A stretch of DNA of 64,000 nt from Paenibacillus plantiphilus. GTDB lineage: Bacteria > Bacillota > Bacilli > Paenibacillales > Paenibacillaceae. Location of the stretch: positions 112,158-176,157 of the forward strand of contig NZ_CAKMMF010000012.1 in the NCBI RefSeq assembly GCF_927798095.1, given 5' to 3'. Below, one piece after another: positions 48,801 to 59,500 of the stretch. Position 1 is the stretch's first letter; the number at the start of each line of letters is the position of its first letter. Below the pieces are notes generated by a model that worked only from the letters and a program-made list of their open reading frames with translations, was not told where the DNA came from and made no database searches. The translations under genes were made by a program, and so were the position numbers.

Positions 48801-50497
48801 CGCTGGAGAAACTCCCGCTCACGGTCAATGGCAAGCTCGACCGCAAGGCGTTGCCGGAGCCGGAGCAAGGGTTAGCGGGCGAACCTTACGAAGCGCCGAG
48901 CACGGTGATGGAAGCCCAATTGGCCAAGCTGTGGGCGGACATCCTTGGCGTGGAACGGATTGGTGCGGCGGACAACTTCTTCGACCGTGGCGGCCATTCG
49001 CTGCGGGCAATGACGTTGCTCTCGCGAATACACAAGGAATGGAATGTGCAGGTTCCGCTGAAGGCGATCTTCGAATCGCCGACGGTGCGCGGGTTGGCGC
49101 AGGCGATCGAAGGGCTGGATGAGAATCCGTACGCGGCCATCGAACCAGTAGAGGGACGGTCGCATTATCCGGTCTCGCCAGCCCAAAGGCGGATGTTGAT
49201 TTTGCAGCAGCTGGAAGGCGCAGAGGTAAGCTACAACATACCGGGCGTGCTGATGATGGAAGGTCCATTGGACCGTTCCCGGCTGGAGACGGTGTTTGCC
49301 CGCATGGTGGAGCGTCATGAATCGTTGCGGACATCGTTTGAATGGGTGGACGGCGAGCCGATGCAGCGTGTGCATGAAGCAGTGCCGCTCACGATTTTCT
49401 GTGAGAGCTGCAGCGAGGAGGAGGTGGCGTCCCAGGTAGAGGCCTTCATCCGTCCGTTCGACCTGGAGACTGCGCCGCTGCTGCGGGTCGGTCTGCTGCA
49501 TCTGTCAGAGGAGCGCCATGTGCTGCTGTACGACATGCATCATATTATCTCCGACGGGGTATCCATGACGGTCCTAGTGAAGGAGTTTACAAACTTATAT
49601 GACAGGAATGAACGGATTCCGTTGCGGATTCAGTACAAAGATTATGCCGTATGGCAAAATATTCTGCTTGCTTCTGGAGAAATGGTCAATCAAGAAATGT
49701 ATTGGATGAGTGTTTTCTCGGATGAAATTCCGGTGCTCGCGATGCCAACTGATTTTCCGCGTTCAGTGGTTCCAAGTTTTGCAGGGGGACAGATTTCATT
49801 TTCTATTGATGAAGAGCTGACGGAAAAATTACGCCGATTGGCTTTCGAGAATAGTGCGACGTTGTACATGGTGCTGCTGGCGGCGTATACGGCACTGTTG
49901 TCGAAATACACCGGTCAAGAGGACATCATCGTGGGAACGCCAATAGCAAGTCGATCACATGCAGATCTGGAAAATATGATTGGGATGCTTACAAATACTC
50001 TTGCCATGAGAAATTATCCGGCGTCTGGCAAATCTTTTTCCGAATTTTTGGCAGAGGTTAAGGAGAATGCGCTCAAAGCCTATACAAATCAGGATTTTCC
50101 GTTTGATCGGTTGATTGAAAAGATTGATCATTCGAGGGGGTTGAGTCGTAATCCGCTATTCGACGTTATGTTCGCGCTTCAGAACACGGAGGACAATGGC
50201 ATAGAAATTGATTTGTTGAAAGTGACCGTCATGAATTATGAAGTTGAGAAGGCAAAATTCGAGTTGGAATTAGGCGGTATCGAGAGTTCAAAAGAAATTG
50301 AATTTATATTGAAATATCGATCAGGGTTGTATCTAAGAAAAACGATGGAATTATTCACCCAGCGATTTATTTCAATGTTGGAACAAATCGTAAAAGAACC
50401 ATTTAAAGCTCTTTGTGAAATGGATGTGTTTGGCAGGGAAGAAATAGAACATTTGAGTCACGGCAGAGAAGAGTTGTCAGTGCTTTTTGATTTTTAG
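42833..50497 (+). CDS. NRPS 3: C-A(Tyr)-T-C-A(Ser)-T-C (modules 5-6 and the C domain of module 7)
   Basis: A 2554-residue synthetase. Module 5: C (LTPMQQGMLFHS start, HHHILMDGW near 143; the type that follows an E domain), A from about 469 with code DGTITAEVVK, one change from a known Tyr code, carrier near 1007. Module 6: C from about 1065, A from about 1510 with code DVWHFSLVDK (Ser), carrier near 2053. The protein ends in a complete C domain (2110-2554, HHIISDGVSM) with no A domain after it; its partner A domain starts the next protein. That C domain is chimeric: GC-rich up to 49,570 and mostly AT-rich afterwards. The gene starts 33 bases after NRPS 2. The site before ATG 42833 is weak (GAAGGGCGG, rather far). 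Confidence 0.92.
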   Translation: MKQKQGIQNIYTLTPMQQGMLFHSLLDEQSSSYLTQTSFEIKGDFNVSIFTEAFNHLIQRHDILRTVFHFDKAEKPLQIVLTKRKLNVPYTDISELDEHIQKEYLNDYKLRDSQFMFDLKKDLLVRIAVFKTAQESYHVVWTHHHILMDGWCLTTLSSEVFTIYEALKNGSEVSLPPVTSYSTYIKWMSERNSEESSVFWKAYLSNYDESISLPKYRDKSMYKDHGYRKNSKKRLVLDEEISKQLLDVAHHVDVTLNVVIQGIWGMLLQKYNNCSDVVFGTVVSGRPPHIPGIEQMVGLFINTIPVRIQADETTRIQELFKKLQEKSLLAVDHHYHPLFEIQANSEVKQGLFDHIMAFENYPIGEEIEKNARNGLGFQIYNFQHDEETNYDFNITVTPGSSIAIEFIYNPAVFDEGMLDRLQGHVRQLIHAVVNEQDALVKDIVLLTNDEINLYMNKFNDTKAEYPSDRTVHSLFEEQVRKTPDHVAVVHEEERLTYAELNARANRLAHALREQGVGPDEIVGLLMECSVDMIVGILGILKAGGAYLPIDPDYPAERIRYMFEDSGIRVLLVEEGTSKVAARCGGTVLLLHAMNLEGYPDTNPEVCSDADAEQLVYVIYTSGSTGRPKGVMVEHRGAANALQWRSEAYHLGEDDCVLQLFSFAFDGFVTSFFTGIVSGASVVLLGANEARNPVVIKQAIAKNGVTHFICVPSLYGAILDELTAEEARMLRVVTLAGERVTSNIVEKSLAVSGTLELVNEYGPTENSVVTTYYRHMERAERPLIGKPVANQHVYIVDRAGKLQPLGVPGELCIGGAGLARGYLNNQELTAERFVANPFVPGERLYKTGDWARWLPDGNIEYLGRIDEQVKIRGYRIELGEIEAAILQEPSVREAAVMAKEDRDGSLFLCAYIAAAAGKEGEAAAEVKASLQRKLPAYMVPSSFVALEKLPLTANGKLDRKALPEPEQGLAGVSYEAPSTAMEAGLAKLWEDILGVERIGAADNFFDRGGHSLRAMTLLSRMHKEWNVQMPLKTIFESPTLRGLAQAIEGLAENPYAAIEPVERRAYYPVSPAQRRMLILQQLEGAEVSYNMPGVLTMAGPLDRSRLETAFARLVARHESLRTSFEWVDGEPVQRVHEAIPFTIFWESCSEGEVASRVEAFIRPFDLETAPLLRVGLLRLAEERHVLLYDMHHIISDGVSMGVLEQEFAALYRGDDLTPLRIQYKDYAVWQNERLGAEELAKQEDYWKDVFSGELPVLAMPTDHARPAVRSFEGDGIGFTVEAELVERLRQVGADQGATLYMVLLAAYTALLSKYTGQVDIVVGTPVAGRPHADLEQMIGMFVGTLALRNYPSGEKRFAAFVEEVKQRVLQAFAHQDYPFEELVEKLDLARDRSRNPLFDTMFVLQNLERQEAELEGLLLSPYAAGNGVAKFDLTLTAEEGAAGLYFTLDYSTALYEQKTMERLAGHFSRLLEQLAANPNMKLADIELLDEAEKTQLLERFNDTGASYPSDRTIHSLFEEQVRKTPDHVAVIHEEDRLTYAELNARANRLAHTLREQGVGPDEIVGLMLERSVDMIVGILGILKAGGAYLPIDPDYPAERICYILGDSEARLLVTAERWKEKAGGHAIGTVLLDDERMYAGVENGELEEVNGPTDLAYVIYTSGSTGKPKGAMIEHRSVINRLKWMQEKYPLRADDVILQKTPYTFDVSVWELLWWSLEGAKVCLLKPGGEKDPGLIADTIAAHGITVMHAVPSMLNAFLEYVESVTGSLEKTVSLRQVFASGEALKVEQAKRFGRMIGGAQLSNLYGPTEATVDVTSFDCDMDELERMCIGKPIYNTSLYIVDRVGKLQPLGVPGELCIGGVGLARGYLNRPELTAEKFVANPFVPGERLYKTGDWARWLPDGNIEYLGRIDEQVKIRGYRIELGEIEAAILQEPTVREAAVMAKEDRDGSLYLCAYIAAAAGKEGEAAAEVKASLQRKLPVYMVPSYFVSLEKLPLTVNGKLDRKALPEPEQGLAGEPYEAPSTVMEAQLAKLWADILGVERIGAADNFFDRGGHSLRAMTLLSRIHKEWNVQVPLKAIFESPTVRGLAQAIEGLDENPYAAIEPVEGRSHYPVSPAQRRMLILQQLEGAEVSYNIPGVLMMEGPLDRSRLETVFARMVERHESLRTSFEWVDGEPMQRVHEAVPLTIFCESCSEEEVASQVEAFIRPFDLETAPLLRVGLLHLSEERHVLLYDMHHIISDGVSMTVLVKEFTNLYDRNERIPLRIQYKDYAVWQNILLASGEMVNQEMYWMSVFSDEIPVLAMPTDFPRSVVPSFAGGQISFSIDEELTEKLRRLAFENSATLYMVLLAAYTALLSKYTGQEDIIVGTPIASRSHADLENMIGMLTNTLAMRNYPASGKSFSEFLAEVKENALKAYTNQDFPFDRLIEKIDHSRGLSRNPLFDVMFALQNTEDNGIEIDLLKVTVMNYEVEKAKFELELGGIESSKEIEFILKYRSGLYLRKTMELFTQRFISMLEQIVKEPFKALCEMDVFGREEIEHLSHGREELSVLFDF
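47340..48900 (+). repeat. Serine adenylation unit, copy 1 (module 6)
   Basis: It matches 54,450-56,000 almost base for base (for example the segment encoding AERWKEKAGGHAIGTVLLDD and the whole FDVSVWELLWW core), indicating recent duplication or gene conversion. Confidence 0.88.
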
Positions 50498-50582
50498 TCT
50501 GTTGAGGGATGGTAAACATGATGAATCATTTTGTAGCCATCCCTTCTTTGTCAAATATATAAGCAAGAAAAGAGGGGCTAGC

Positions 50583-53500
50583 TTGGAATATAAACACCAT
50601 ATAATGGATGAAAAAGAAGGATTTTTAGCCGCGAAAAAATATTGGATTCAAAAGTTAGACGGCTACACAGAAGCTTCCGAGATACCAAAAGATTCTATTT
50701 CCGAATATGGATATGAAATTAATGAATATACGATGCAATTTGAGGAGAAAACTTTAAATTCAATTTACAATATAAGTAAAAATAATGATATTTTGACGTT
50801 CTCGATTTTATTGTCTGTCTTAAATATCGTTTTACACAAATGTTTGATTTCGGATCAAATTTGTATATCAACACCACTGCATCAAGGCTATAAAGATGAC
50901 AGTAAATATAATGACTCTGTTTTTATGTATGAGCAAATAAAGGGAGAAATGACTGTAAAGGAGCTGCTCTCTCGAATCAATGAAACTGTTACAGGTGGTT
51001 ATAGGCATCAATTCTATCCTGTTTCCTATATTACTCAGTCTAATGATGAGAATTACAACGGGTCATACAGTGTTCCGACTCTTATGATGGTTTATGAGAG
51101 CATACATGGAGCTAAGGTTACAGAAGACTTTTTGAAAAAGCAAATATATTCAACGGTCTTCGTTTTTAGAAAAAGCGAAAGTGATCGTCATTTGAACGTG
51201 ACTGTGCATTACAACTGCAAAGCATATTTAAGGGAAACAATCTTGAGGTATGTGGATATGTTTTCATTGGTATTAACGACAGTTTTGCAAAATGTTCAAA
51301 TGCGAATAGATGAAATCGAATTGGTTAGTGCTGATGAAAAGAATCAATTAGTACATGTATTCAACGATACGGGAGCGTCGTATCCGTCGGATCGAACGAT
51401 CCACAGCCTGTTCGAGGAGCAGGTGCGGAAGACGCCGGATCATGTCGCCGTGGTGCATGAAGAGGATCGGCTGACGTATGCGGAGCTGAATGCGCGAGCG
51501 AATCGGTTGGCGCACATGTTGCGGGAGCAAGGCGTGGGACCGGATGAGATCGTTGGTCTGATGATGGAGCGTTCGGTGGACATGGCCGTCGGGATGCTGG
51601 GCATTTTGAAGGCTGGTGGTGCGTTTATGGCCATCGATCCGGGATACCCTGCGATGCGAATCCAACAGATGCTGGCGGACAGTCAGACGTCTGTACTTGT
51701 AGCACAGGAAGGGACAGTGGACTTGGCGTCCGCTTTTGACGGCCGTGTGCTGTTGTTGAATGAAGCGAATCTTAGTGGATACAGGGACACAAATCCGGCA
51801 TGGACTGGGGATGCGAGGCAACTGGCCTACGTCATCTTCACCTCAGGCTCAACGGGACGGCCGAAAGGCGTGGAGGTGGAGCATCGCTCACTGGTAAACC
51901 TGTGCTTCTGGCATATGAAGCAATTTGAAATCAGCGAAAGGGATCGAAGCACGCAGTACGCCTCCTGTGGTTTTGATGCCTCGATATGGGAGTGGTTCCC
52001 TTATTTGATCACGGGGGCGAATGTCCATATTGTGCCGGAGCGGTTGCGTCTGGATGTGGCGGGACTAAGCGGGTACTACCGTGAGAACGGGATCACGCTG
52101 AGCTGGCTGCCGCCGCAAATTTTTGAGCAAATGCTGGAGCAAGAGAACGCTACTTTGCGGCATCTGATGACGGGCGGGGACAAGGCGAAGGTCCATCAGG
52201 AGAAGAGCTACGCGCTGTGGAATGTGTATGGACCAACAGAAGGAACGGTCATTTGCACAAGCCATCGAATCGAAAGGCAGCAGATGAACATACCAATTGG
52301 AAAACCGTTGCCGAACACGCGGATTTACATTGTGGATCGCGCTGGGAATCCGCAGCCGATCGGCGTGCCGGGGGAACTGCTGGTTGGCGGCGACGGGGTG
52401 GCCCGGGGGTATGTGAACCGACCTGAACTGACGGCGGAGCGATTCGGAACGGACCCGTTCGTAGCGGGCGGCCGTCTATATCGTACAGGAGATTTGGCGA
52501 GATGGCTGCCGGATGGCAACATCGAGTATTTGGGCAGAATCGACGAACAGGCGAAAATCCGGGGTTACCGGATTGAGCCGGGCGAGATCGAATATGTGCT
52601 GCTCGGCCATGAAGCGGTGCGAGAGGCAATCGTGATCGTTCGGGAGGGGGAGCACGGAGAGAAATCGCTGTGCGCGTACTATACGACGAGCGGAACGATA
52701 GCACCATCCGCAATCCGCGAGTATGTATCGGAGAAAGTGCCGGCGTATATGGTGCCATCCGCCTTCGTCGCGCTGGAGAATCTGCCGCTGACGACCCATG
52801 GTAAAATTGACCGCAAAGCGCTGCCGGAGCCGGAACAAGGGTTAGCGGGCGTACCTTACGAAGCGCCGGCCACGGCGATGGAAGCTGGGTTGGCTCAGCT
52901 GTGGGAGGACATCCTTGGCGTGGAACGGATTGGCGCGGCGGATAACTTCTTCGACCGTGGAGGCCATTCGCTGCGGGCGATGACGCTGCTCTCGCGGATA
53001 CACAAGGAATGGAACGTGCAGATTCCGCTGAAGACGATCTTCGAATCGCCGACGGTGCGCGGGTTGGCGCAGGCGATTGAAGGGCTGGCGGAGAATCCAT
53101 ACGCAGCGATAGAGCCGGTGGAAGGGCGGACATATTATCCGGTCTCGCCAGCCCAAAGGCGGATGTTGATTTTGCAGCAGATGGAAGGCGCAGAGGCAAG
53201 CTACAACATGTCGGGCGTTCTGACGATGGAAGGTCCATTGGACCGTTCCCGGTTGGAAACGGCGTTTGCCCGTCTGGTGGAGCGCCATGAATCGTTGCGG
53301 ACATCGTTTGAATGGGTGGACGGCGAGGCTGTGCAGCGGATACATGGAGAAGTGCCGTTCATCATTTCCTGGGAGAGCTGCAGCGAGGAGGAGGTGGCGT
53401 CTCGGGTAGAGGCCTTCATCCGTCCATTCGATCTGGCGCGCGCACCGCTGCTGCGGGTTGGTTTGCTGCGTCTGTCGGAGGAGCGCCATGCGCTGATGTA

Positions 53501-56500
53501 CGACATGAATCATATTATCTCCGATGGAGTATCGATGGGTGTGCTGGAGCAGGAGTTTGCCGCGCTGTATCGGGGAGATGAGCTGCGTCGGCTGCGGATT
53601 CAGTACAAGGATTATGCGGTGTGGCAGAATGAGCGGCTAGGTGCAGAAGAGCTGGCGAAGCAGGAGGACTACTGGAAGGATGTCTTCTCGGGTGAGCTTC
53701 CAGTGCTCGCGATGCCAACGGATCATCCACGGCCTGCGGTGCGCAGCTTCGAGGGAGGTCACATCGGATTCACGGTAGAAGCGGAGCTGGCGGAGCGGCT
53801 GCGCCAGATGGGTGCAGACCGGGGAGCAACGCTGTACATGGTGCTGCTGGCGGCGTATACGGCGCTGCTGTCCAAATATACGGGTCAAGCGGATATCGTC
53901 GTGGGTACGCTGGTGGCGGGAAGACCGCATGCGGATCTGGAGCAGATGATCGGGATGTTCGCGGGTACGCTGGCCCTGCGGAACTATCCGTCAGGAGAGA
54001 AACGGTTCGCGGAGTACGTGGAGGAAGTGAAACAGCGGGTGCTGGGGGCGTTCGCACACCAGGATTATCCGTTTGAGGAGCTGGTGGAGAAGCTGGATGT
54101 GGCGCGGGATATGAGCCGGAATCCGCTGTTCGATACGATGTTCATGCTGCAAAACCTGGAGCGCCAGGAGGCGGAGCTGGAAGGCTTGCGGCTGAGCCCG
54201 TACGCTGCGGGGGATGGGGGTGCGAAATTTGACCTTATGCTAACGGCGACAGAGGGAGCGGCAGGGCTGTCTTTCACGCTGGACTACAGCACAGCGCTGT
54301 ATGAGCCGCAGACGATGGAGCGGCTTGCGGGCCATTTCAGCCGTCTATTGGAGCAGTTGGCGGCGAACCCGGACATGAAGCTGGCGGACATGGAGCTGCT
54401 GGATGAAGCGGAGAAAGTCCAGCTGCTGGAGCGCTTCAACGATACGGGAGCGTCATATCCGTCAGATCGAACGATCCACAGCCTGTTCGAGGAGCAGGTG
54501 CGGAAGACACCGGACCATGTCGCGGTGATCCATGAAGAGGAGCATCTCACGTATGCGGAGCTGAATGCGCGAGCGAACCGGCTGGCGCATGCGCTTCGGG
54601 AGCAAGGAGTGGGGCCGGATGAGATCGTTGGCCTGATGCTGGAGCGTTCGGTAGACATGATCGTGGGCATTCTGGGGATCTTGAAAGCAGGCGGAGCCTA
54701 CCTGCCGATTGATCCGGATTATCCGGCGGAGCGCATCTGCTACATACTGGGGGACAGCGAAGCAAGGCTGCTGGTGACAGCAGAGCGCTGGAAGGAGAAA
54801 GCAGGCGGCCACGCAATCGGAACGGTACTGCTGGATGATGAGCGCTTGTACGCCGGGGTGGACAGCGGTGAACTGGAGGACGTGAACGGTCCGACGGATT
54901 TGGCGTATGTGATTTATACCTCGGGTTCAACGGGGAAGCCCAAAGGAGCAATGATTGAGCATCGCTCGGTCATTAACCGGTTGAAGTGGATGCAGGAGAA
55001 GTACCCGCTTCGTGAAGACGATGTCATCCTGCAGAAAACACCGTACACTTTCGATGTGTCGGTATGGGAGCTGCTGTGGTGGTCGTTGGAGGGTGCGAAG
55101 GTGTGTCTGCTCAAGCCTGGAGGGGAGAAGGATCCGGGACTTATTGCGGATACGATCGCAGCCCATGGCATTACGGTAATGCATGCTGTGCCGTCGATGC
55201 TGAACGCATTTCTGGAATACGTGGAAAGCGTGCCCGGCAGCTTGGAGAAGACGGTGAGCTTGCGGCAGGTATTTGCCAGTGGGGAAGCGTTGAAGGTGGA
55301 GCAGGCGAAGCGGTTCGGGCGAATGATTGGTGGAGCGCAGCTAAGCAATCTGTATGGACCAACCGAAGCCACCGTAGACGTGACCTCCTTCGATTGCGAC
55401 ATGGACGAGCTGGAACGGATGTGTATCGGCAAACCGATTTACAATACCAGCCTGTACATTGTAGATCGCGCTGGAAAGCTGCAACCGCTTGGCGTGCCAG
55501 GGGAACTGTGCATCGGAGGCGTCGGCTTGGCACGGGGATACTTGAACAAACCGGAATTAACGGCGGAGAAATTTGTAGCGAATCCGTTCGTGCCGGGAGA
55601 GCGGCTATATAAAACGGGTGATTGGGCAAGATGGCTGCCGGACGGCAATATCGAGTATTTGGGGCGAATCGACGAGCAGGTGAAGATCCGGGGGTATCGG
55701 ATCGAGCTTGGAGAGATCGAAGCGGCGATCCTGCAGGAACCTTCCGTCCGCGAAGCAGCGGTGATGGCGAGAGAGGATCGGGATGGCAGCCTGTATCTGT
55801 GCGCATACATCGCGGCGGCAGCAGGCAAGGAAGGAGAAGCGGCTGCTGAGGTGAAGGCGTCGCTGCAGCGGAAGCTGCCGGCGTACATGGTGCCGTCCGC
55901 CTTCGTGGCGCTGGAGAACCTGCCGCTGACGGCCAATGGCAAGCTCGACCGCAAAGCGCTGCCGGAGCCGGAGCAAGGGTCTGCAGGTGTGCCTTACGAA
56001 GCGCCAGTCACGGCGATGGAAGCTGGGCTGGCCAAGCTGTGGGAGGACATTCTCGGCGTGGAACGGATTGGCGCGGGGGACAACTTCTTCGAGCGCGGCG
56101 GCCATTCGCTGCGGGCGATGACGTTGATCTCGCGGATGCACAAGGAATGGAATGTGCAGATGCCGCTGAAGACGATCTTCGAATCGCCGACGGTACGTGA
56201 GTTGGCGCAGGCGATCGAAGGGTTGGCGGAGAATCCGTATGCGGCGATAGAGCCGGTAGAGCGCAGGGTGTATTATCCGGTCTCGCCAGCCCAAAGGCGG
56301 ATGTTGATTTTGCAGCAGCTGGAAGGCGCAGAGGTAAGCTACAACATGCCGGGCGTGCTGACGATGGAAGGTACATTGGACCGCTCTCGGTTGGAGAGGG
56401 CGTTCGCCCATCTGGTGGCACGTCATGAATCGTTGCGGACATCGTTTGAATGGGTGGACGGTGAGCCGATGCAGCGCGTGCATGGAGAGATGCCGCTCAC

Positions 56501-59500
56501 GATTTCCTCGGAGAGCTGCAGCGAGGAAGAGGTAGCGTTCCGTGTGGAAGCCTTCATCCGTCCGTTCGATCTGGAGCGCGCACCATTGCTGCGGGTCGGC
56601 CTGCTGCGCCTGTCGGAGGATCGCCATGTGCTGCTGTACGACATGCATCATATTATCTCTGATGGTGTATCGATGGGTGTGCTGGAGCAGGAGTTTGCTG
56701 CGCTGTATCGGGGAGATGACCTGCATCCGCTGCGGATTCAGTACAAGGACTATGCGGTGTGGCAGAACGAGCGTCTAGGTGCAGAAGAGCTGGCGAAGCA
56801 GGAGGACTACTGGAAGGATGTCTTCTCAGGTGAGCTTCCAGTGCTCGCAATGCCGACGGATCATGCGCGGCCTGGGGTGCGCCGTTTCGAGGGAGCTCAC
56901 ATCGGGTTCACGGTGGAAGCGGAGCTGGCGGAGCGACTGCGCCAGATGGGTGCAGATCAGGGAGCGACGCTGTACATGGTGCTGTTGGCGGCGTATACGG
57001 CGCTGCTGTCCAAATATACCGGTCAAGAGGATATCGTCGTGGGTACGCCGGTGGCGGGAAGACCGCATGCGGATCTGGAGCAGATGATCGGGATGTTCGT
57101 GGGTACGCTGGCTTTGCGGAATTACCCGTCAGGAGAGAAGCGGTTTGCGGCGTTTGTGGAGGAAGTGAAACAGCGGGTGCTGCAGGCGTTCGCACACCAG
57201 GATTATCCGTTTGAGGAGCTGGTGGAGAAGCTGGATGTGGCGCGGGATATGAGCCGAAATCCGCTGTTTGATACGATGTTCGTGCTGCAAAACCTGGAGC
57301 GCCGGGAGGTGGAGCTGGAAGGCTTGCGGCTGAGCCCGTACGCTGCGGGGAATAGGGGTGTGAAATTCGACCTTGAGCTGACGGCGGAAGAGGGAGCGGC
57401 AGGGCTGTCTTTCACGCTGGAATACAGCACAGTGCTGTATGAGCCGCAGACGATGGAGCGGCTTGCGGGCCATTTCAGCCGGCTGTTGGAGCAGTTGGCG
57501 GCGAACCCGGACATGAAGCTGGCAGACATGGAGTTGCTGGATGAAGCGGAAAAAGCCCAACTGCTGGAGCGCTTTAACGATACGGGAACGTCGTATCCAT
57601 CGGAACGAACGATCCACAGCCTGTTCGAGGAGCAAGTGCGGAAGACGCCAGATCATGTCGCAGTGGTACATGAAGAGGAACGTCTGACGTATGCGGAGCT
57701 GAATGCGCGAGCGAACCGGTTGGCGCATGCGTTGCGAGAGCAAGGCGTGGGACCGGATGAGATCGTTGGCTTGATGATGGAGCGTTCGGTGGACATGATT
57801 GTGGGCATTCTGGGGATATTGAAGGCGGGCGGAGCCTACCTGCCGATTGATCCGGATTATCCGGCGGACCGCATCCAATTCATGCTGGAAGACTCCCGAA
57901 CCGGGGTTCTGATCACTCAACGCCATTTAAAATCACGTACATCTTTTGAAGGCGTTTGGGTTTTGCTTGAGGAGGAAGAGTCCTGCTATTTTAATACTTC
58001 AAATCCGGTTGTGTACAACTCTTCAGAGCATTTGGCTTATGTCATTTACACCTCTGGAACGACGGGCAATCCAAAGGGAGTCATGATCGAGCATAGGCAG
58101 CTTGCATCACTTGCTAACGCTTGGAAACAAGAATATCGCTTGCATGAGACAGGAATCAGGTGGCTGCAATGGGCGAACTTTTCGTTTGACGTCTTCTCCG
58201 GAGATTTGGTTCGCGCACTGTTGCATGGCGGTACGCTCATTTTATGTCCTACAGACGCAAGGGCTAATCCAGAGGCAATCTATAGGCTGATTCAGAAGTA
58301 TCGGATTCAGATGTTCGAGTCGACGCCTGGATTGGTAATCCCGTTGATGAATTACTTGCATGACGAGGGGTTAGTACCCGAGAGCTTGAGGTTGTTAATC
58401 ATTGGTTCGGATCATTGTCCAGTGAAAGAGTTTAATTTACTGTTTCAGCGTTTTGGCTCACGGATGAGAATTGTTAACAGCTATGGTGTGACAGAAGCAT
58501 GTATTGACTCCAGTTACTTTGAAGGTAGCAATGAAGAGGCGCTTAGTACACTGCCTATCGGAAAGCCTCTTCCAGGCGTGGAGATGTATGTGTTAAACAA
58601 CAAGCAATCGTTGCAGCCGATAGGTGTGATTGGAGAATTATATATTGGAGGAAGCGGCGTTAGTCGTGGTTATTGGAACAAACAGGAATTAACGAGTGAG
58701 AGATTTGTTTCTAATCCGTTCCGTTTTGGGCAGAGGATGTATCGGACTGGGGATCTGGTCAGGTGGTTGCCGGATGGCAACATGGAATATGCAGGACGGA
58801 TGGACGATCAAGTAAAAATAAGGGGTTATCGCATTGAAGTTAGAGAAATTGAAGCGAGGCTTCTACGAATTGCTTCTGTAAAGGAAGTAGCAGTGGTTGT
58901 GAAAGAGGACGGGGACGGGCAAAAGACGTTGTGTGCGTACTTCGTGAGCGTTAAGGATTATACTGCTTATGAATTAAAAGATGAGCTGTTAAGGGATCTG
59001 CCGATGTACATGATCCCCTCCTATTTTATCCAGTTGCCGAGCATGCCGCTAACTCCAAACGGCAAGCTTGATCGCAAAGCGTTGCCGGAACCGGAAGAAG
59101 GATCCGCAGGTGTGTCTTACGAAGCGCCGACCACGGCGATGGAAGCCGGGCTGGCCAAGCTGTGGGAGGACATCCTTAGCGTGGAACGAATTGGCGCGGC
59201 GGACAACTTCTTCGACCGTGGAGGCCATTCGCTGCGCGCGATGACGTTGATCTTGCGGATGCACAAGGAATGGAACGTGCAGGTGCCGCTGAAGACGATC
59301 TTCGAATCGCCAACGGTGCGCGGGTTGGCGCAGGCGATTGAAGGGCTGGCGGAGAATCCGTACGCGGCCATCGAGCCGGTGGAAGGGCGGACGTATTATC
59401 CGGTCTCGCCAGCTCAAAGGCGGATGTTGATTTTGCAGCAGTTGAAAGGCGCAGAAGTAAGCTACAACATGCCGGGCGTGCTGACGATGGAAGGTCCATT

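Noticed and set aside
50518..50562. ATGATG at 50518 as the start of NRPS 4
   Set aside because: That frame stops at TAA after about 15 codons. The TTG at 50583 with AGAGGGG upstream is in the frame of the synthetase.
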